DNA of 64,000 nt from assembly GCF_964204645.1 (NCBI RefSeq), contig NC_134025.1, forward strand, positions 23,714,001 through 23,778,000, given 5' to 3'. Source of the DNA: Tubulanus polymorphus (taxonomy: Eukaryota; Nemertea; Palaeonemertea; Tubulaniformes; Tubulanidae). This document shows positions 50,301 through 61,133 of the stretch, piece by piece (within the stretch, counting starts at the first letter, position 1; each line of letters begins with the position of its first letter). Both the position numbers and the translations under genes were made by a program. Below the pieces are notes generated by a model. It did no database searches. It was not told the DNA's origin and worked only from the letters and a program-made list of their open reading frames with translations.

Positions 50301-51387
50301 GGATGCAATTAGGTACACATAATGGTAACAATTTTCATTTAATTTATCTAGGCCTAAATGAATGTCACTTGAAAAATTAAGAAGCATTTTTCAAAGTCAA
50401 TTTGATGCAAAATTGTCAACAAAGTATGCCATATCGCCATGCCATCCATGATGGGATAGCTAGCTGCAAGCTCATCGAAATGCTTACCTCTGTGACCAGG
50501 CTTGTGCGTATATAAGAACGGTGATTATTTCACCCTCCGATAAATGTAATCCATCGCCTTGAATTTTCTCCTCATCTGCAAGAAAACAACAAAATGTATG
50601 TAAAGTGAAAACATGAAATCCTCAATCCTTACAGCGTTACTACAGATGTGAGAAATGAAATATCTAGGCTTTTTACTCCTCCATCCATACTCTACTAGCA
50701 CTCTTATGTAGGAGAATTCAGCGACATAGGTTCAGCTTCTCAGTTTGATAATTTTGGCCCATCAAGGATAAGGTCTCTCATTATAACCACAACAGTGGGT
50801 ACCTGCGCATTTTCATTACTCATTTTGTTTATAGACTGTAAATCATTTCTAATGACTGCATCCTATTCTACGACTACAACTTGCCTAGGCCTAGTATCTC
50901 ACTGTTGGTTGTTTGTTGTTACAAGTTACTCAACCAAAAGCTAAGCATTTACTGGTCCCATTCTAAGCCACTCATGATCGCATTCAGTACAGTTCAGTAA
51001 AAACTGGTGATTTCACTCAAATTTCCACCACACTTTATGGATGCATATGGTCATCAGTAATCTGTCTGTGGTTTTTTGTTTAACATTAACAATCGGATAT
51101 TTTCAACAAACCACTACCATCATTGGGGTAGGCCTAACTAATTAAACGAGCGTGCTGGCCGCTACCAATATCAAATCAAATTGCTTCATGTGAACAAAGC
51201 TGGACATGAGATTGTAGGAAATTTAATACGAAATTTCTGTTTATTTGGAATAATAACAGGAGAGGTCTAGCTGAGGAAAATCACGGAACGAAGTCTGGAA
51301 ATAGAATTTTGAAAGTGAATGAAAATGAAAATTGCAGTACTTACGCGAATCCAAGAGATTCAGTAGGTCTGTACAAACGTCACACAT
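28901..51387 (-). CDS. USP34: Ubiquitin carboxyl-terminal hydrolase 34 (USP34), complete, 79 exons
   Basis: Giant cysteine deubiquitinase, known in other animals for stabilising axin in Wnt signalling and for DNA-damage roles. The joined exons total 10575 nt, about 3524 aa (human 3546), in frame throughout. The start at 51387 gives MCDVCTDLLNLL, closely matching the family N-terminus. Most of the protein is helical-repeat scaffold. Exon 14 (45833-46546) encodes a disordered segment with His-rich and acidic tracts. The USP core sits mid-protein: Cys box GLTNLGATCYM (Cys1969), zinc-ribbon CxxC (TCSKC), and His box VHTGTADGGHYYSF (His2239). Near the C-terminus PAKKRKM looks like a nuclear signal. 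It is divergent from SMIM12 and convergent with POLR2I. Confidence 0.95.
29319..29409. repeat. (TA)n microsatellite, about 91 bp
   Basis: Uninterrupted TA dinucleotides inside the USP34 intron between exons 77 and 78, beginning only about 20 nt upstream of the exon 78 acceptor. Length variation or hairpin formation could influence splicing. Confidence 0.95.
35511..37785 (-). other. USP34: USP34 catalytic-domain exons 41-50
   Basis: Exons: 37785-37617 (Cys box), 37540-37478, 37400-37256 (MDKQPLNTGEQKDMTEFF), 37145-37089, 37001-36924, 36793-36699 (zinc-ribbon CxxC), 36585-36416, 36155-35972 (His box), 35860-35782 (FLFNDAEVK and CFGGEM), 35690-35511. The intron after the His-box exon needs a GC donor (GCAAGT at 35971-35966) to keep the KWFLFND string in frame. 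Catalytic Cys, His and the downstream Asn/Asp are all present, so the enzyme is predicted active. Confidence 0.88.
47629..47653. repeat. GT/TA dinucleotide tract in USP34 intron
   Basis: A short run of gtgtgtgt followed by tatatatatata in the 1.2-kb intron between exons 13 and 14. Confidence 0.7.
47930..48062. repeat. Partial copy of the 53.3-54.6 kb dispersed repeat in a USP34 intron
   Basis: Words such as agtccaaggacagcatgccc and caccggaatcatagaacacg align with gggtccagggacaccatgcc and ccacaatcatagaacatgtc at 53309-53460. This marks a dispersed family. Confidence 0.5.
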
Positions 51388-52031
51388 TTCAAAGCCTTGT
51401 TAGAACTAACATGTTAAAGATCCCACGCGAAGACGATTATTTCTTTACCGGGTGGTTTATTTAATAAAGAATCACTGCAGAATCGATGCGGAAATGACCG
51501 CCATGTTGTTGCATGGATCACAAAATTCCTAAGTATCGCAAAGAACCGATGGCGAATATATATAATTTTGATAAAATCTCTGTTGAAAAACGATGAAATA
51601 CTTAATTTGATGATAGAGTAGATAATTCTGATATTCAACGTGTTTCGTAAAAGATTTGAAGAGAGTGAAAGCAGGAGGTTGGGCGAGAAGGAACAATTCA
51701 ATTCAAATTCTAGTCGCAAAACCCGTGATTCAAAATGGCTGCCACTAGATGATAAAATGCGAATACTACTAACTGTTTTATTTATACACCAGAACAAATT
51801 TAGGTGAGTGACAGCGTAGGCCCAGTACCTCCTCATATTATATGATGTGGTTTATAATATAGCAAAGTCTGACTTATGATGAGGCCAATTGTTAATTGTC
51901 AGTCAGTTAAAGCGTGACGAACTTGAACTTGAACGTGGACGTGGTGTAGTGTGTAAGGTCAGTAGTCTAGAAATTGAAGAAAACGGATCGGTTATTTAAA
52001 ATTCTAACTTTTGTTTCTTTAGATTTTTAAT
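51388..52031. promoter_or_regulatory. Divergent promoter region USP34/SMIM12
   Basis: 644 bp separate the two start codons. A tttctttag acceptor ends just upstream of the SMIM12 ATG (near 52021), so SMIM12 has a non-coding first exon within this interval, probably near 51780-51960. A 140-codon minus frame (51414-51836) lacks any motif and is taken as chance. Confidence 0.5.
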
Positions 52032-52301
52032 ATGTGGCCCATTGTGATGGGATTTATGCGCACATACGCTGTGTATATAACATTTCCTGCGGCTGTAGTC
52101 GTGGGATTTGTGGGCTACAATGTCGAGTCTTTAATACGCGGAAATAAGATGCAACCTTGGAAAAAGAAAGGCATTCAAGAGGAACGCGACGAACGGAAAC
52201 TTGCTGAATTAGTCAACTCGGAGGAAGATGTTACGCATGTAGAAAAATTGAAATACGTACCGGAAGAAATATTCTACAAGAATATGCCACCCAAAAAATA
52301 A
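52032..52301 (+). CDS. SMIM12: Small integral membrane protein 12 (SMIM12)
   Basis: Single coding exon, 89 aa (human 92). The protein starts MWPI, has one hydrophobic segment at about residues 13-29 (YITFPAAVVVGFVGYN), then a charged tail with RDERKLAELV and LKYVPEEI. This order and spacing match SMIM12, a conserved small membrane protein of poorly known function. The start is fixed by the conserved MWP opening directly after a splice acceptor. Confidence 0.92.
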   Translation: MWPIVMGFMRTYAVYITFPAAVVVGFVGYNVESLIRGNKMQPWKKKGIQEERDERKLAELVNSEEDVTHVEKLKYVPEEIFYKNMPPKK

Positions 52302-52367
52302 ACTGTTAGTCAGTGCTAGTCCTAGCTTCTAGATTTTCAAGTGTGTAAATGTGTAAAAAACGTTTCC

Positions 52368-52373
52368 AATAAA
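52368..52373 (+). terminator. SMIM12 poly(A) signal
   Basis: AATAAA 67 nt past the stop codon. Confidence 0.65.
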
Positions 52374-53070
52374 CAAATTATTTAGATAAAGAGGCACATT
52401 GAATTTTTCATTTGGTGAATTAATTCTGATCAGGAAAATCGTCCAAGCATATTTTTTCCTTTGAACAATAAGATGAGGATCTTCCGAGTGTGAAATTAAA
52501 GGGAATTTTATAGACACATATTCTTAACGCAGTAGACAAAGCACTTACATAAAGATAATTGTACGTTTAAAAATATTTATTGGCTACCGGTAAATAATTT
52601 GATTAAACAGCACCATAATTATAGCAAAATAATATAATTTCAGAAATTAATGGATTAAGTCACAAAAAGCTCAGGTGGTGAACATGCAAATTTTTGTATG
52701 AATTTTAATCACATTATATAAAACTATTAAGACTGAAGTACATATATCAATAAGTTATTTTTCCCAGTAAGTTCAAGGCAGTTGTAAATAATTGTAATCT
52801 AGGTTTGTAAATTAATACATCATTTATTAAGTTAAGTTAACCTCATGCAATGTTTACAGCGCTAACACAAAGAAAGTATACAAGTATAAAATCTTATCAA
52901 TTTTTCGATATTGCTCGATGCAGACTTATAATTTTACATAAGAAGCTGCATTAGAAATGCTTTATATTTGAATGAATTTCTTCATGGACATATCTAGGAG
53001 GTATATGTAAAAACTAGACCTTCAGCAAAACAGGTATCAAACTTTCATGACTATAAATCAAAGATGTTCT
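52374..53070 (-). other. Gasdermin-like gene 3' UTR / convergent spacer
   Basis: AT-rich sequence without genes. Minus-strand AATAAA candidates lie at 52823-52828 and 52576-52581 (TTTATT on +). Confidence 0.4.
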
Positions 53071-56000
53071 CTAGGCATCAGTTTTACGACACCATAATGC
53101 ATAAATAACACGCGAAGCACCCTCGAGTTCATGAAAACCAGCTACTGGTGGAGTGAATATATCATCCGTTCGTAAGAAGCCGAGTCTCTGAAGAAAATGT
53201 AGAACACTGTCCGCAATAGGGTGCAAACCAGTCCAGGCTTCATTACCTCTTGTCGTTAAGCACTCCTTTAACTGGAAGACATGAAATAAATCATTAAATA
53301 TAAACTAGGGGTCCAGGGACACCATGCCCGCTTGGGAAGTGGTTTCAAATGCTCAACAATCTAACAATTTCAACATTCAACGCCCCCTGGTGACCATTTA
53401 CAAAAACCAATGACCTTGAAACTCACCACAATCATAGAACATGTCAGCAGCTACGATTTTGTAATTGATAGTGATAGCAAAATATGCCTCGTTACCAATT
53501 TAATATGGAAATACTAAGTCATTCTACTATTCAACGCCCCCTGGTGACCATATTCAAAACCCAATGACCTCGAAACTCACCACAATCATAGAACATGTCA
53601 TGAACTACAACTTTGCAATTGATCATGGTAACAAAATATGCCTAGGTACCAATATAATAAGGAAATACTAAGTTATTCTACTATTCAACGCCCCCTGGTG
53701 ACCATATAGAAAAACTTATGTCCTTAAAATTCGCAACAATCATAGATGATGTCATGAGCTACAACTTTCCAATTGATTGTGGTTACAAAATATGCATTGA
53801 TACGAATATAATAAAGAAATGCTAAGATATTGTATTATTCAACGCCCCCTGGTGGCCATATACGAAATCCAATTACCTTGAAACTCACCACAATCATAGA
53901 ACACGTTATGAGCTACAACTTTCTAATTGATTGTGGTAGCAAAATACGCTTAGGTATCAATATAATGTGGAAAAACTTTCCCACTTACGAATGAGTACTG
54001 GTGACACCAAGATGGCCGCCAATTGCGTCATAATTGGCTGATGAAAAATACCTGTCTCAGGTATAAAACATCCCTTTCCAAAGAATACCCATCACAAATT
54101 GTAATGAGAAATGGCAAACCAGTAGGAAGCTACAGGACTCAGAATTCGGGCCAAAATTAACATTTTTGGGCACTAAAAAGGTCATAGGACGGCCATCTTT
54201 AGTCCGACCGACCCAATTTTTGATATGCTGATGGGCCCTGGAGGGATTCACATATAACGGAAAGATCAAGGTAATTGATCAAAGCGTCTTCAAAATTTCC
54301 CTCAAAAAGTTCAAAAATGTGTAAAAAGTGTTGATTTTGGTGAACAACAATGGCTGCCAGTCGGCCATCTTGATTCTGACAGGGCCAGTTTTTGGGCTGA
54401 AGATGTGTCTAGGGTAGATACATGTGTAACCCAACTATCAAGACGTTACCTTGAAGCGTCTTCAAAACTTCCCAAAATAACTGGATTCCGTCTACGGACG
54501 GACGGACGAAAAGTGAACGCAATAGCCCGCTGGGACTAAAGTCCCAAGTGGGCTAAAAATGAAAACTAAAAACATTTTGACTCTATTCTGTGGCAACAAA
54601 TACATGTATCATTAAGCTTACCAAATGAAATAACGGTTTTGCAAATTGAGGATTTTCATCGCCAAGTTTTGACAACGCGATTGTTGAATCATCATCCAAC
54701 TCAGCCAAAGCTTCTAGCAATGAGCAAATACTGCTCATCATTGAATCGAGATTTGATGGATACTGCAGTTTGTCAGACTAGAATAAGAAAATCCGAGTAA
54801 AAGCACTATCGAAAATTTCAAAAAACTTCAAAATGCAATTTTGACATGTACCTTGAAGATAAATCCAGATATCTGCAGCATGAATTTCCATGACTTATCA
54901 TCTGGATCACCGAAAAATATAGAATTTACTTCCTCAATGTCACAATTCATCGGTTTCCCATCTCGTTTTGCTCGGTAAACATTCTTAAACTGTCAAAATA
55001 TCAGAAACTCATTTTTACTCAAATACTCCTGGCTACAAATTTGAATCAAAATATGGATATTTTGCTTTACCAGTCTCAGTAGTGAATCAACATCATTTGG
55101 CGATTTACACAATCTCAGAATGGCATTCCTGATATCAAGTCGTTTTGCATCTTTCATGTCCATTATCTTTTTGAACATGTCATAAACTTCTGGACCTATT
55201 AAGGCATAATATTCATACATGAACCAGCACAATGTTTGTATCAGAATCTTCAGGTCGCAATTTTTTCTTTATAAATTTGGGATTTCTAGTTCAAAAAATT
55301 CAGGTTCGAACATTTCATATTAGATCAAGAATAGTTTAAAAGCATGGAGACTACTTACAACTGATTGGAGCATCCACAGCATCTATTGCACTTTCCACAA
55401 ATCCACCAACCACATCATCATCAACCACTAATTTGATGACACCATCACTCGCAATTTTCAATTCAACCAAATTGTATGCAATTGGCGTTCCTTGTGGTAT
55501 GGTCATCGATTTACTATTATCTGTTTCTTCATCTATTGACTCATCTACTTTCAGCACCTGTTCATGATGAAAACAGAAAAACACGACTAAATTTTTCACA
55601 TCAAACGTATTAAAGGCTGCAACATTAAATTCTTTAATTTTCAATCAGTTAACAACATCAAGTGCGATATGAAACAGGTTAGATTTGAAATTCCTCAACC
55701 CCTTTCAGTGCTGAATGTTTAATACCCAAAAGTGCTGGAGATAATTTGAACATTTAAAAAGATTCTACCCAGTGTGTTGGATAACGGGCATACCACTATA
55801 TAGTACGTCTACACTGTATATATTAACTGTTTGACAGGGGCTGTCATCTTTCATTAGAGATAAAAACTAATTACTAATAGCATTGATGCATGCAGTGTAC
55901 TAGCAAAGTCCATCACCGATTTATTCACCACACTGCCGTGTAGATGCACTGAAAGGGTTAAATGGCCTCATAATTCTACATGAACTACATACATTTCGTG

Positions 56001-56676
56001 CTACCTTAGGTAGATCCAAATTGATGTCCTCATCCACTTTATTATCGATAGAAGCTGTTATAACCGAGTCAGCCGATAGCTGAGCTGATCCAGTTATTAT
56101 GCAAAGTGCTTTCCTTCTTTTCATCAGCAAAATTTGTTTCAATAAGGGATGGTTCATATTGATTTTCCTGAAAAAAGGTACTGGTAATGTAGGCCTATTC
56201 AAAGAATTAAGGAATAATATCCTCTTGGTGTAGGTACAGTAATTGATTTAATTTCTAATCAGTTCCTACCTTGTGCGTAAGGCTTTACTTAGAGACTGTT
56301 CATGCACTTCTTTCTTTTCAATATCATTAAACTTGGCAGTAAGATTAACATTGTCTCCACCAGACAATTCAGCATCAAATAGAACCTTGAATCCACCACC
56401 AAACTTTCCTTTGATCGAAAATTTATGCATTCTGTTGTAACCTTTCACCAGCACACGCGATTGAACTTCTAACCCGAGAGGTTTTGGATCTGCCAGTATT
56501 TGATCGAGGGAGAAATCAGTCGGTCGATAACGCGGAGTTTGCCAGAACCATCTTCGGTTTTTCTTCTCGACAATTTGAAGTGGACGACACCTGTTTGCCT
56601 CATCGAGACTCGGTACCTGGTGTAAAACCTCGGGTCCAGCCTCTTTGACAAACTTGTGGACTGCAGCCTCAAACAT
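53071..56676 (-). CDS. GSDME: Gasdermin E / pejvakin-like protein, complete, 7 exons
   Basis: Membrane pore-forming cell-death effector family. Exons in transcription order: 56676-56270, 56167-56005, 55557-55359, 55195-55071, 54989-54852, 54777-54622, 53271-53071. They total 1389 nt, 462 aa. The N-terminus (MFEAAVHKFVKEAG, then PSLDEANRCRPLQIVEKKNR) is typical of GSDME and pejvakin. RKINMNHPLLKQ recalls pejvakin, while the helical C-terminal domain and total length fit gasdermin E. The pore domain runs to about residue 245 and is followed by the linker ESAIDAVDAPIS, with a DxxD site at 249-252. An exon boundary follows four residues later. The assignment between GSDME and pejvakin lineages is uncertain; a two-domain autoinhibited gasdermin is the safest reading. 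Confidence 0.85.
53309..54560. mobile_element. Dispersed repeat of about 1.25 kb in gasdermin-like intron 6
   Basis: It starts around gggtccagggacaccatgcc and ends with ggacggacggacg and ggactaaagtcccaagtggg, with the internal 154-bp tandem array. Partial relatives occur at 47930-48062 and near 42258 (agtcccgagtgggctaaaaa), both in USP34 introns. No coding capacity is visible, and the class is unknown. Confidence 0.55.
53378..53975. repeat. Four-unit 154-bp tandem repeat in gasdermin-like intron 6
   Basis: The word cgccccctggtg recurs at 53381, 53535, 53689 and 53843, exactly 154 bp apart, and the intervening sequence aligns (ccacaatcatagaac in three units, caacaatcatagatg in one; caattgat; aaaatatgcc). 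The array forms part of a larger dispersed repeat. Confidence 0.85.
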
Positions 56677-57840
56677 ATTTTATTTCATTTACCTCAGACA
56701 CTGGTATGATGGATGAACTGGAATGATAGACAATTATACAATATTAAAAAAGATGAATTCTAATCTGTTACAGTTTTTAGGATCTAGACCTGAAATTTTT
56801 GGACTTTTGGTGATTGGCTACGGTCAAAATGGCAGAGTGTTTGACGAGTCATAGTAGGCCCAACGTGACAAATTAATCAATTACCTTTGTTTATTTGCAA
56901 TTTGACAAATGAGATTCTGACAGATATTCGGTGATGAAAAATTATTATGTGGTCTTAACTTGCCAGGGACGCAGTCATACTAGTTCGTAAAAGTTACGCT
57001 ATCTTTGAGCACAGCGGCAGCACCTCGTGGTATTGGTTTTTGGCACGCTAATGTGAATCCTTACCGTGAGGTGCTGTCACTATGCTAATCGATGGCGGAC
57101 TTTTCATACACTAAGATGAATGTGGCCCTGGCAATCGGATTAGGCCTAGGATTTTCTATATATCATCCGACATGTTACATTTTGAATTGTCGTTGCCCAG
57201 GTTAGGTCTTCGGTAAATAAATTCTCATTTTGGCAGTATACATTTTGGGCATCTTTGAATTAACAAATTGGGCATTGATTAAAGTCGAAGAATTTGAAGC
57301 GTTGTACGCGGTCTGCTGATTGATACAAACAGTAACCTGAGACGAGTAAAGAAGAGATTATTGTGAAGGTTTGTTTTATGTTTAAATCTTCTATTTTATT
57401 TAGTATTATTATTTATATCCCGACTCCTCAACAACAACAATAACAAAACAATCAATTTCATTCATGACATGGATCATCGGCATCCTTATGTCAGTCATTG
57501 TCACAGGGGCTCGTCACGATAGCTGGGGGTCCAAAATCAAAGATTTGACCCAGTATCCTAAGGTACCACCTATTTTTTTATAGGTGGTACATAGGATACT
57601 GGGTCAAATGTTTGATTTTGGATCCCCAACTATCGTGACAAGCCCCTGTGGTCATTGTAAGGACACAGGGCCAGAGGCTCGTATCAGTGTTGTAGGGTAA
57701 CAGATTATCATTTTATTACTGATACTAGCCTGTGCGTGCGTGCATGCGTCATAGACAGTTGAGAGTAGGGGTCATTGTGCTTATTGATTATTTCTAGGAT
57801 CCGTGTTTTTGATCAAGGACAAATAGAATGGGATGGAGCG
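56677..57840. promoter_or_regulatory. Divergent promoter region gasdermin-like/vasohibin
   Basis: 1.16 kb between the two start codons. It contains a palindromic MITE (57502-57650) and a splice acceptor (tttctag at 57791-57797) just upstream of the vasohibin ATG, so vasohibin has an upstream exon in this interval. Confidence 0.5.
57502..57650. mobile_element. 149-bp hAT-like palindromic MITE
   Basis: The termini CACAGGGGCTCGTCACGATA and, inverted, CACAGGGGCTTGTCACGATA extend into arms of about 70 bp, so the whole element is nearly one hairpin. It is flanked by exact 8-bp duplications GTCATTGT (57494-57501 and 57651-57658). CA-initial termini with 8-bp duplications suit hAT-derived MITEs. Confidence 0.75.
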
Positions 57841-60567
57841 ATGTCCGACAACAAATTAGCAGATGCAGAAATAACAGATGCACAACAGAAAAACGTGTCT
57901 AATTTCGGCAACTTAGTCTTGGAACGATGCAGGTCAAGGAAGGAGCAGTCGAATGATCGCAAAGATAAAGATAGTGACAATGTTTTATTTTGGGTGAATC
58001 GAAGCGGGTTTCCCATTAATGATGAAACATGGGATAGAATGTGGAGGCACATTGCCAAGTTGCATCCCGAAGAAGGCACTGCTGCTGAAAACAGTATCCG
58101 ATATGCTCAACATTTACTTCCAGTGAGTACGCGCGAAGTTTATCATCGAGTCTTTAAAATTCTTTCGAAGTTCACTTATTTTGATACTTAGATTTTCTAA
58201 TTTTTGTAGGTTGCAATTCCAACTCCACCCATACACTTTCCGATGAACACGACGATTCCAGAACGAATCATAGCTATTCAGAACTACATGCGTCAACTTC
58301 AGTATCCTTTGTCAATGATCGATACGAATGAAACTGGATCTCTACTGAGATCTTACTATTACTAGGCCCTACATTATAAATCTTAATTAAATCATATTAT
58401 GATTACATTATGAATATTCACCTTACATCTTGCTGAAAGATACAACCATACAGGGACACAGTTTTTTGAAATCAAGAAATATAGACCAATTTCTGGGTAG
58501 GTCTTAGCTTAGCTTTATCGTGTCGGTTGTAGAATAACTTTTCGGTATTTGATACTTTAATCGGGATTATTCTTTTTACAGATTAATGGAATGCGCAAAG
58601 GAAATGATAAGAGAATCTCTTCCGATTAAATGCTTAGAAGCTATTATACTTGGATTGTATCCTTTTACTGGAGAAAATTTTTACCTATCACGCTTGCGAA
58701 AACATAGGCTTAAAATTTGTTATTCTGGTCTACTTCGATATGATAAAGAAAATACTTCAAACTAAGTTTTTTGACTCACCTTCATACTTATGGTTTTATC
58801 TTTAAATTGATAATTAAGATATTTGACAAATGGATATCCTGGACTGGAGCGATTTGCGATAAGTTTCAAATCGTGTTTCGCTGGTAATTTTCACAGACAT
58901 GTCGTACTTGGTTTGTATTATAACGGATGTTATGGAACTATTGGAATGAGCAGGCGTGAGGAACTCATGTATAAGCCTTTGAAATTCAAGGTAACTTTCC
59001 TCTCATCATGCAACCACTCGCTGCGATTTGACAAAAATCGTCTCTGCTTTAAAGATAGTGTATCATTGAAAAGTGTTGGTTTTTGTTTCAGAGTTTAAGT
59101 GAAGTTATCTTAAGCTACAAACAGAGTTACAAAAAATGTGAGTACCAGTTTATGTGCTTGCCGATTGAAATAAACCTACCTGGTACATAATACATTTCAA
59201 TACATGTACCGGTAAGTCTTCTGTTTTGCAGTTTGGCATGAACTGAAAAAATTGAAGATTGGACTTCCAATATCCCATGACCCACACAGCTGTGAACAGA
59301 TGTCGTGGAAAGTAGGTGAATCAAGAACTTTGCGTGGAGAATCCTCGATTATGAATAGTACGTTAAACCACCCTTTTTGATATAATTTCTAGTACCTCAG
59401 CCTGAATCTTGTAAAGATGTCAAACTCTGAGATAGAACGAGAGGTGGAAAAACATGCTAGAGAAATGAAGTCACATGTAAGTACATAATTGCACTTATCT
59501 TCGAAGGTCATGGATGATTTTTCTGTCCTACGAGTCTTTTTGAATGTTTGAATATCTAATGCTCACCCTTCATTGGAAGTTCATATGTTCTGGTCATGTT
59601 TTATTAGCACCGATTAAGGGATGTATACGGTTCTGTAGGACAGGTATTTTTACTAGATTTTCACTTCGTAGATTAGTAGCTGGGCAATAATGCGGTACTT
59701 TGATTGAACCACAATTCGTTATTTTATGCATAATCTTGCACCATAATCTTAAAACTGATTTGTTTGTGCTTCCATAAAATCGTCATAAAACTGAAGCTCA
59801 GAAGCTTTCAACTCTCATGCATAATTCATAATCATATACTCAAAATGGGTCAGAATGAGAAATTTGAATAAATTCAGCACATGTGTTTGCACTATCAAAT
59901 GTCGGATAAACAAACTGTGAGGCCAAAAAATAAGATACCCTGTTTCTTATCGTGACCTTTTTATTAGGGTTTTCTGCTATTTCCCTATTGTCATTCTCCG
60001 GATTATCATTCGGGTTCTTTGACCATTCAGCAGAAAACCCTGGTTATCCTTTAAGCTATTGTGAATAAAAATAACCATATTTTATGAATTGATAGATGAG
60101 AAATAAGGTATTTTTTTAACCTAATGCAGTGGCATTTTACAGTAATTATTTATCATATTTTGAATTCACCTTCACATTTAGTGTACTTGTATCTGACAGT
60201 GTCATTACTTCATACTAAAGACATAGCATTCTTCACATTTTGAATGTTCTGTTTGCAATTTTTGCTATTACCGGTAAGTTATGCTTTAAATTTTTCCATA
60301 GGGCAAATCTGGTTATGGAGTGGCACATTCACCTCGCAAGTCAGTGTCCTCTCCGCGCAAAGAGATGTCGGTTTGTCTCAAGAAGGATAATTCGACTGCA
60401 AAATCTAAAATCAAGAACACAGAGTAAGTTTTACATACCAGTACTTTGAATTACATAGAGATAGTAATTTGTGAATGGTTACGTGTAAACATTGTTCTTA
60501 TTTTAGCGTGGAGAAATCAAAATCTCACAAGCCTTCAAACAATGAGGAATACCAAATAAAGATATAA
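57841..60567 (+). CDS. VASH1: Vasohibin (tubulin tyrosine carboxypeptidase), complete, 10 exons
   Basis: Removes the C-terminal tyrosine of alpha-tubulin, usually in complex with SVBP. Exons: 57841-58122, 58210-58301, 58440-58496, 58582-58656, 58819-58990, 59092-59137, 59232-59311, 59393-59476, 60302-60423, 60507-60567. They total 1071 nt, 356 aa (VASH1 365, VASH2 355). The transglutaminase-like triad is intact: Cys161 in SLPIKCLEA, His196 in FHRHVVLG, Ser213 in GMSRR. Spacings of 35 and 17 residues equal those of human VASH1 (Cys169, His204, Ser221). FWVNRSGFP opens the core, and the conserved tail YQIKI ends it. The start is uncertain: the frame stays open from the acceptor at 57797, so an upstream coding exon is possible. 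A single vasohibin cannot be assigned to VASH1 or VASH2. Confidence 0.93.
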
Positions 60568-61133
60568 GAATCACTGCCATGAACTGGGCTATTTTTAGTC
60601 TGACTTAGAAATCTATGCAAGATCTGATAATGAAGTAAGCCAGCTCACACAATCATGACAGCATTTTTACAGCAGTTTTGGCATGGTTCATATATTGATT
60701 GAATATGTATATGTATTTGTATATGTGAATGTATACATATATATATTTACAAGGAATTTTGTTTAATAACTATGCAATGTGAAATATAATTGTTATCATT
60801 CATGTACTGTTGAAAAGTATAGGATTCTGCTGATTTTCATGATTATATGTTCATACATCTGATACATGTAACTGATTTAAATAATGCATTTTGAAATGCA
60901 TTGAAACAATTGTTAGTGCACAGTAATTGCTTTTAGTTATGGTACATTTTTGTTTTGTAGTTAATAATTCCGTCCATTTTCAGTGATGAATATTAGTTAT
61001 TTTACATATGTGATAATTGTTTATTTATAATGTATGCATATTCTAATTTGCTTTGTCGACACACATGCTCAAGTTTGTGAGTTTACATAATGTATTTTTA
61101 TGAAATTCTATGTAGGAGATACGTAGCAATAAA
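60568..61133 (+). terminator. Vasohibin 3' UTR and poly(A) signal
   Basis: AT-rich non-coding sequence ending at AATAAA (61128-61133). Confidence 0.55.

Larger units (their letters stand above)
37878..51387 (-). other. USP34: USP34 exons 1-40 (N-terminal scaffold)
   Basis: In transcription order: 51387-51345, 50575-50488, 50269-49918, 49833-49783, 49703-49554, 49459-49392, 49308-49116, 48947-48899, 48791-48713, 48620-48528, 48443-48318, 48203-48068, 47859-47765, 46546-45833, 45492-45293, 45191-44941, 44451-44321, 44157-44030, 43949-43860, 43771-43670, 43583-43501, 43410-43256, 43171-43055, 42943-42844, 42734-42676, 42508-42305, 41978-41730, 41653-41455, 41369-41241, 41152-41021, 40915-40826, 40086-40000, 39913-39740, 39632-39556, 39413-39373, 39278-39154, 38876-38715, 38555-38427, 38337-38161, 38061-37878. 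For exon 24 the GTACGT donor at 42843 keeps frame; the alternative GTGTAC would introduce a stop. Confidence 0.85.

Noticed and set aside
51414..51836. 140-codon minus frame between USP34 and SMIM12
   Set aside because: No recognisable motif, lies in the divergent promoter region, and USP34 already has a well-supported start at 51387.
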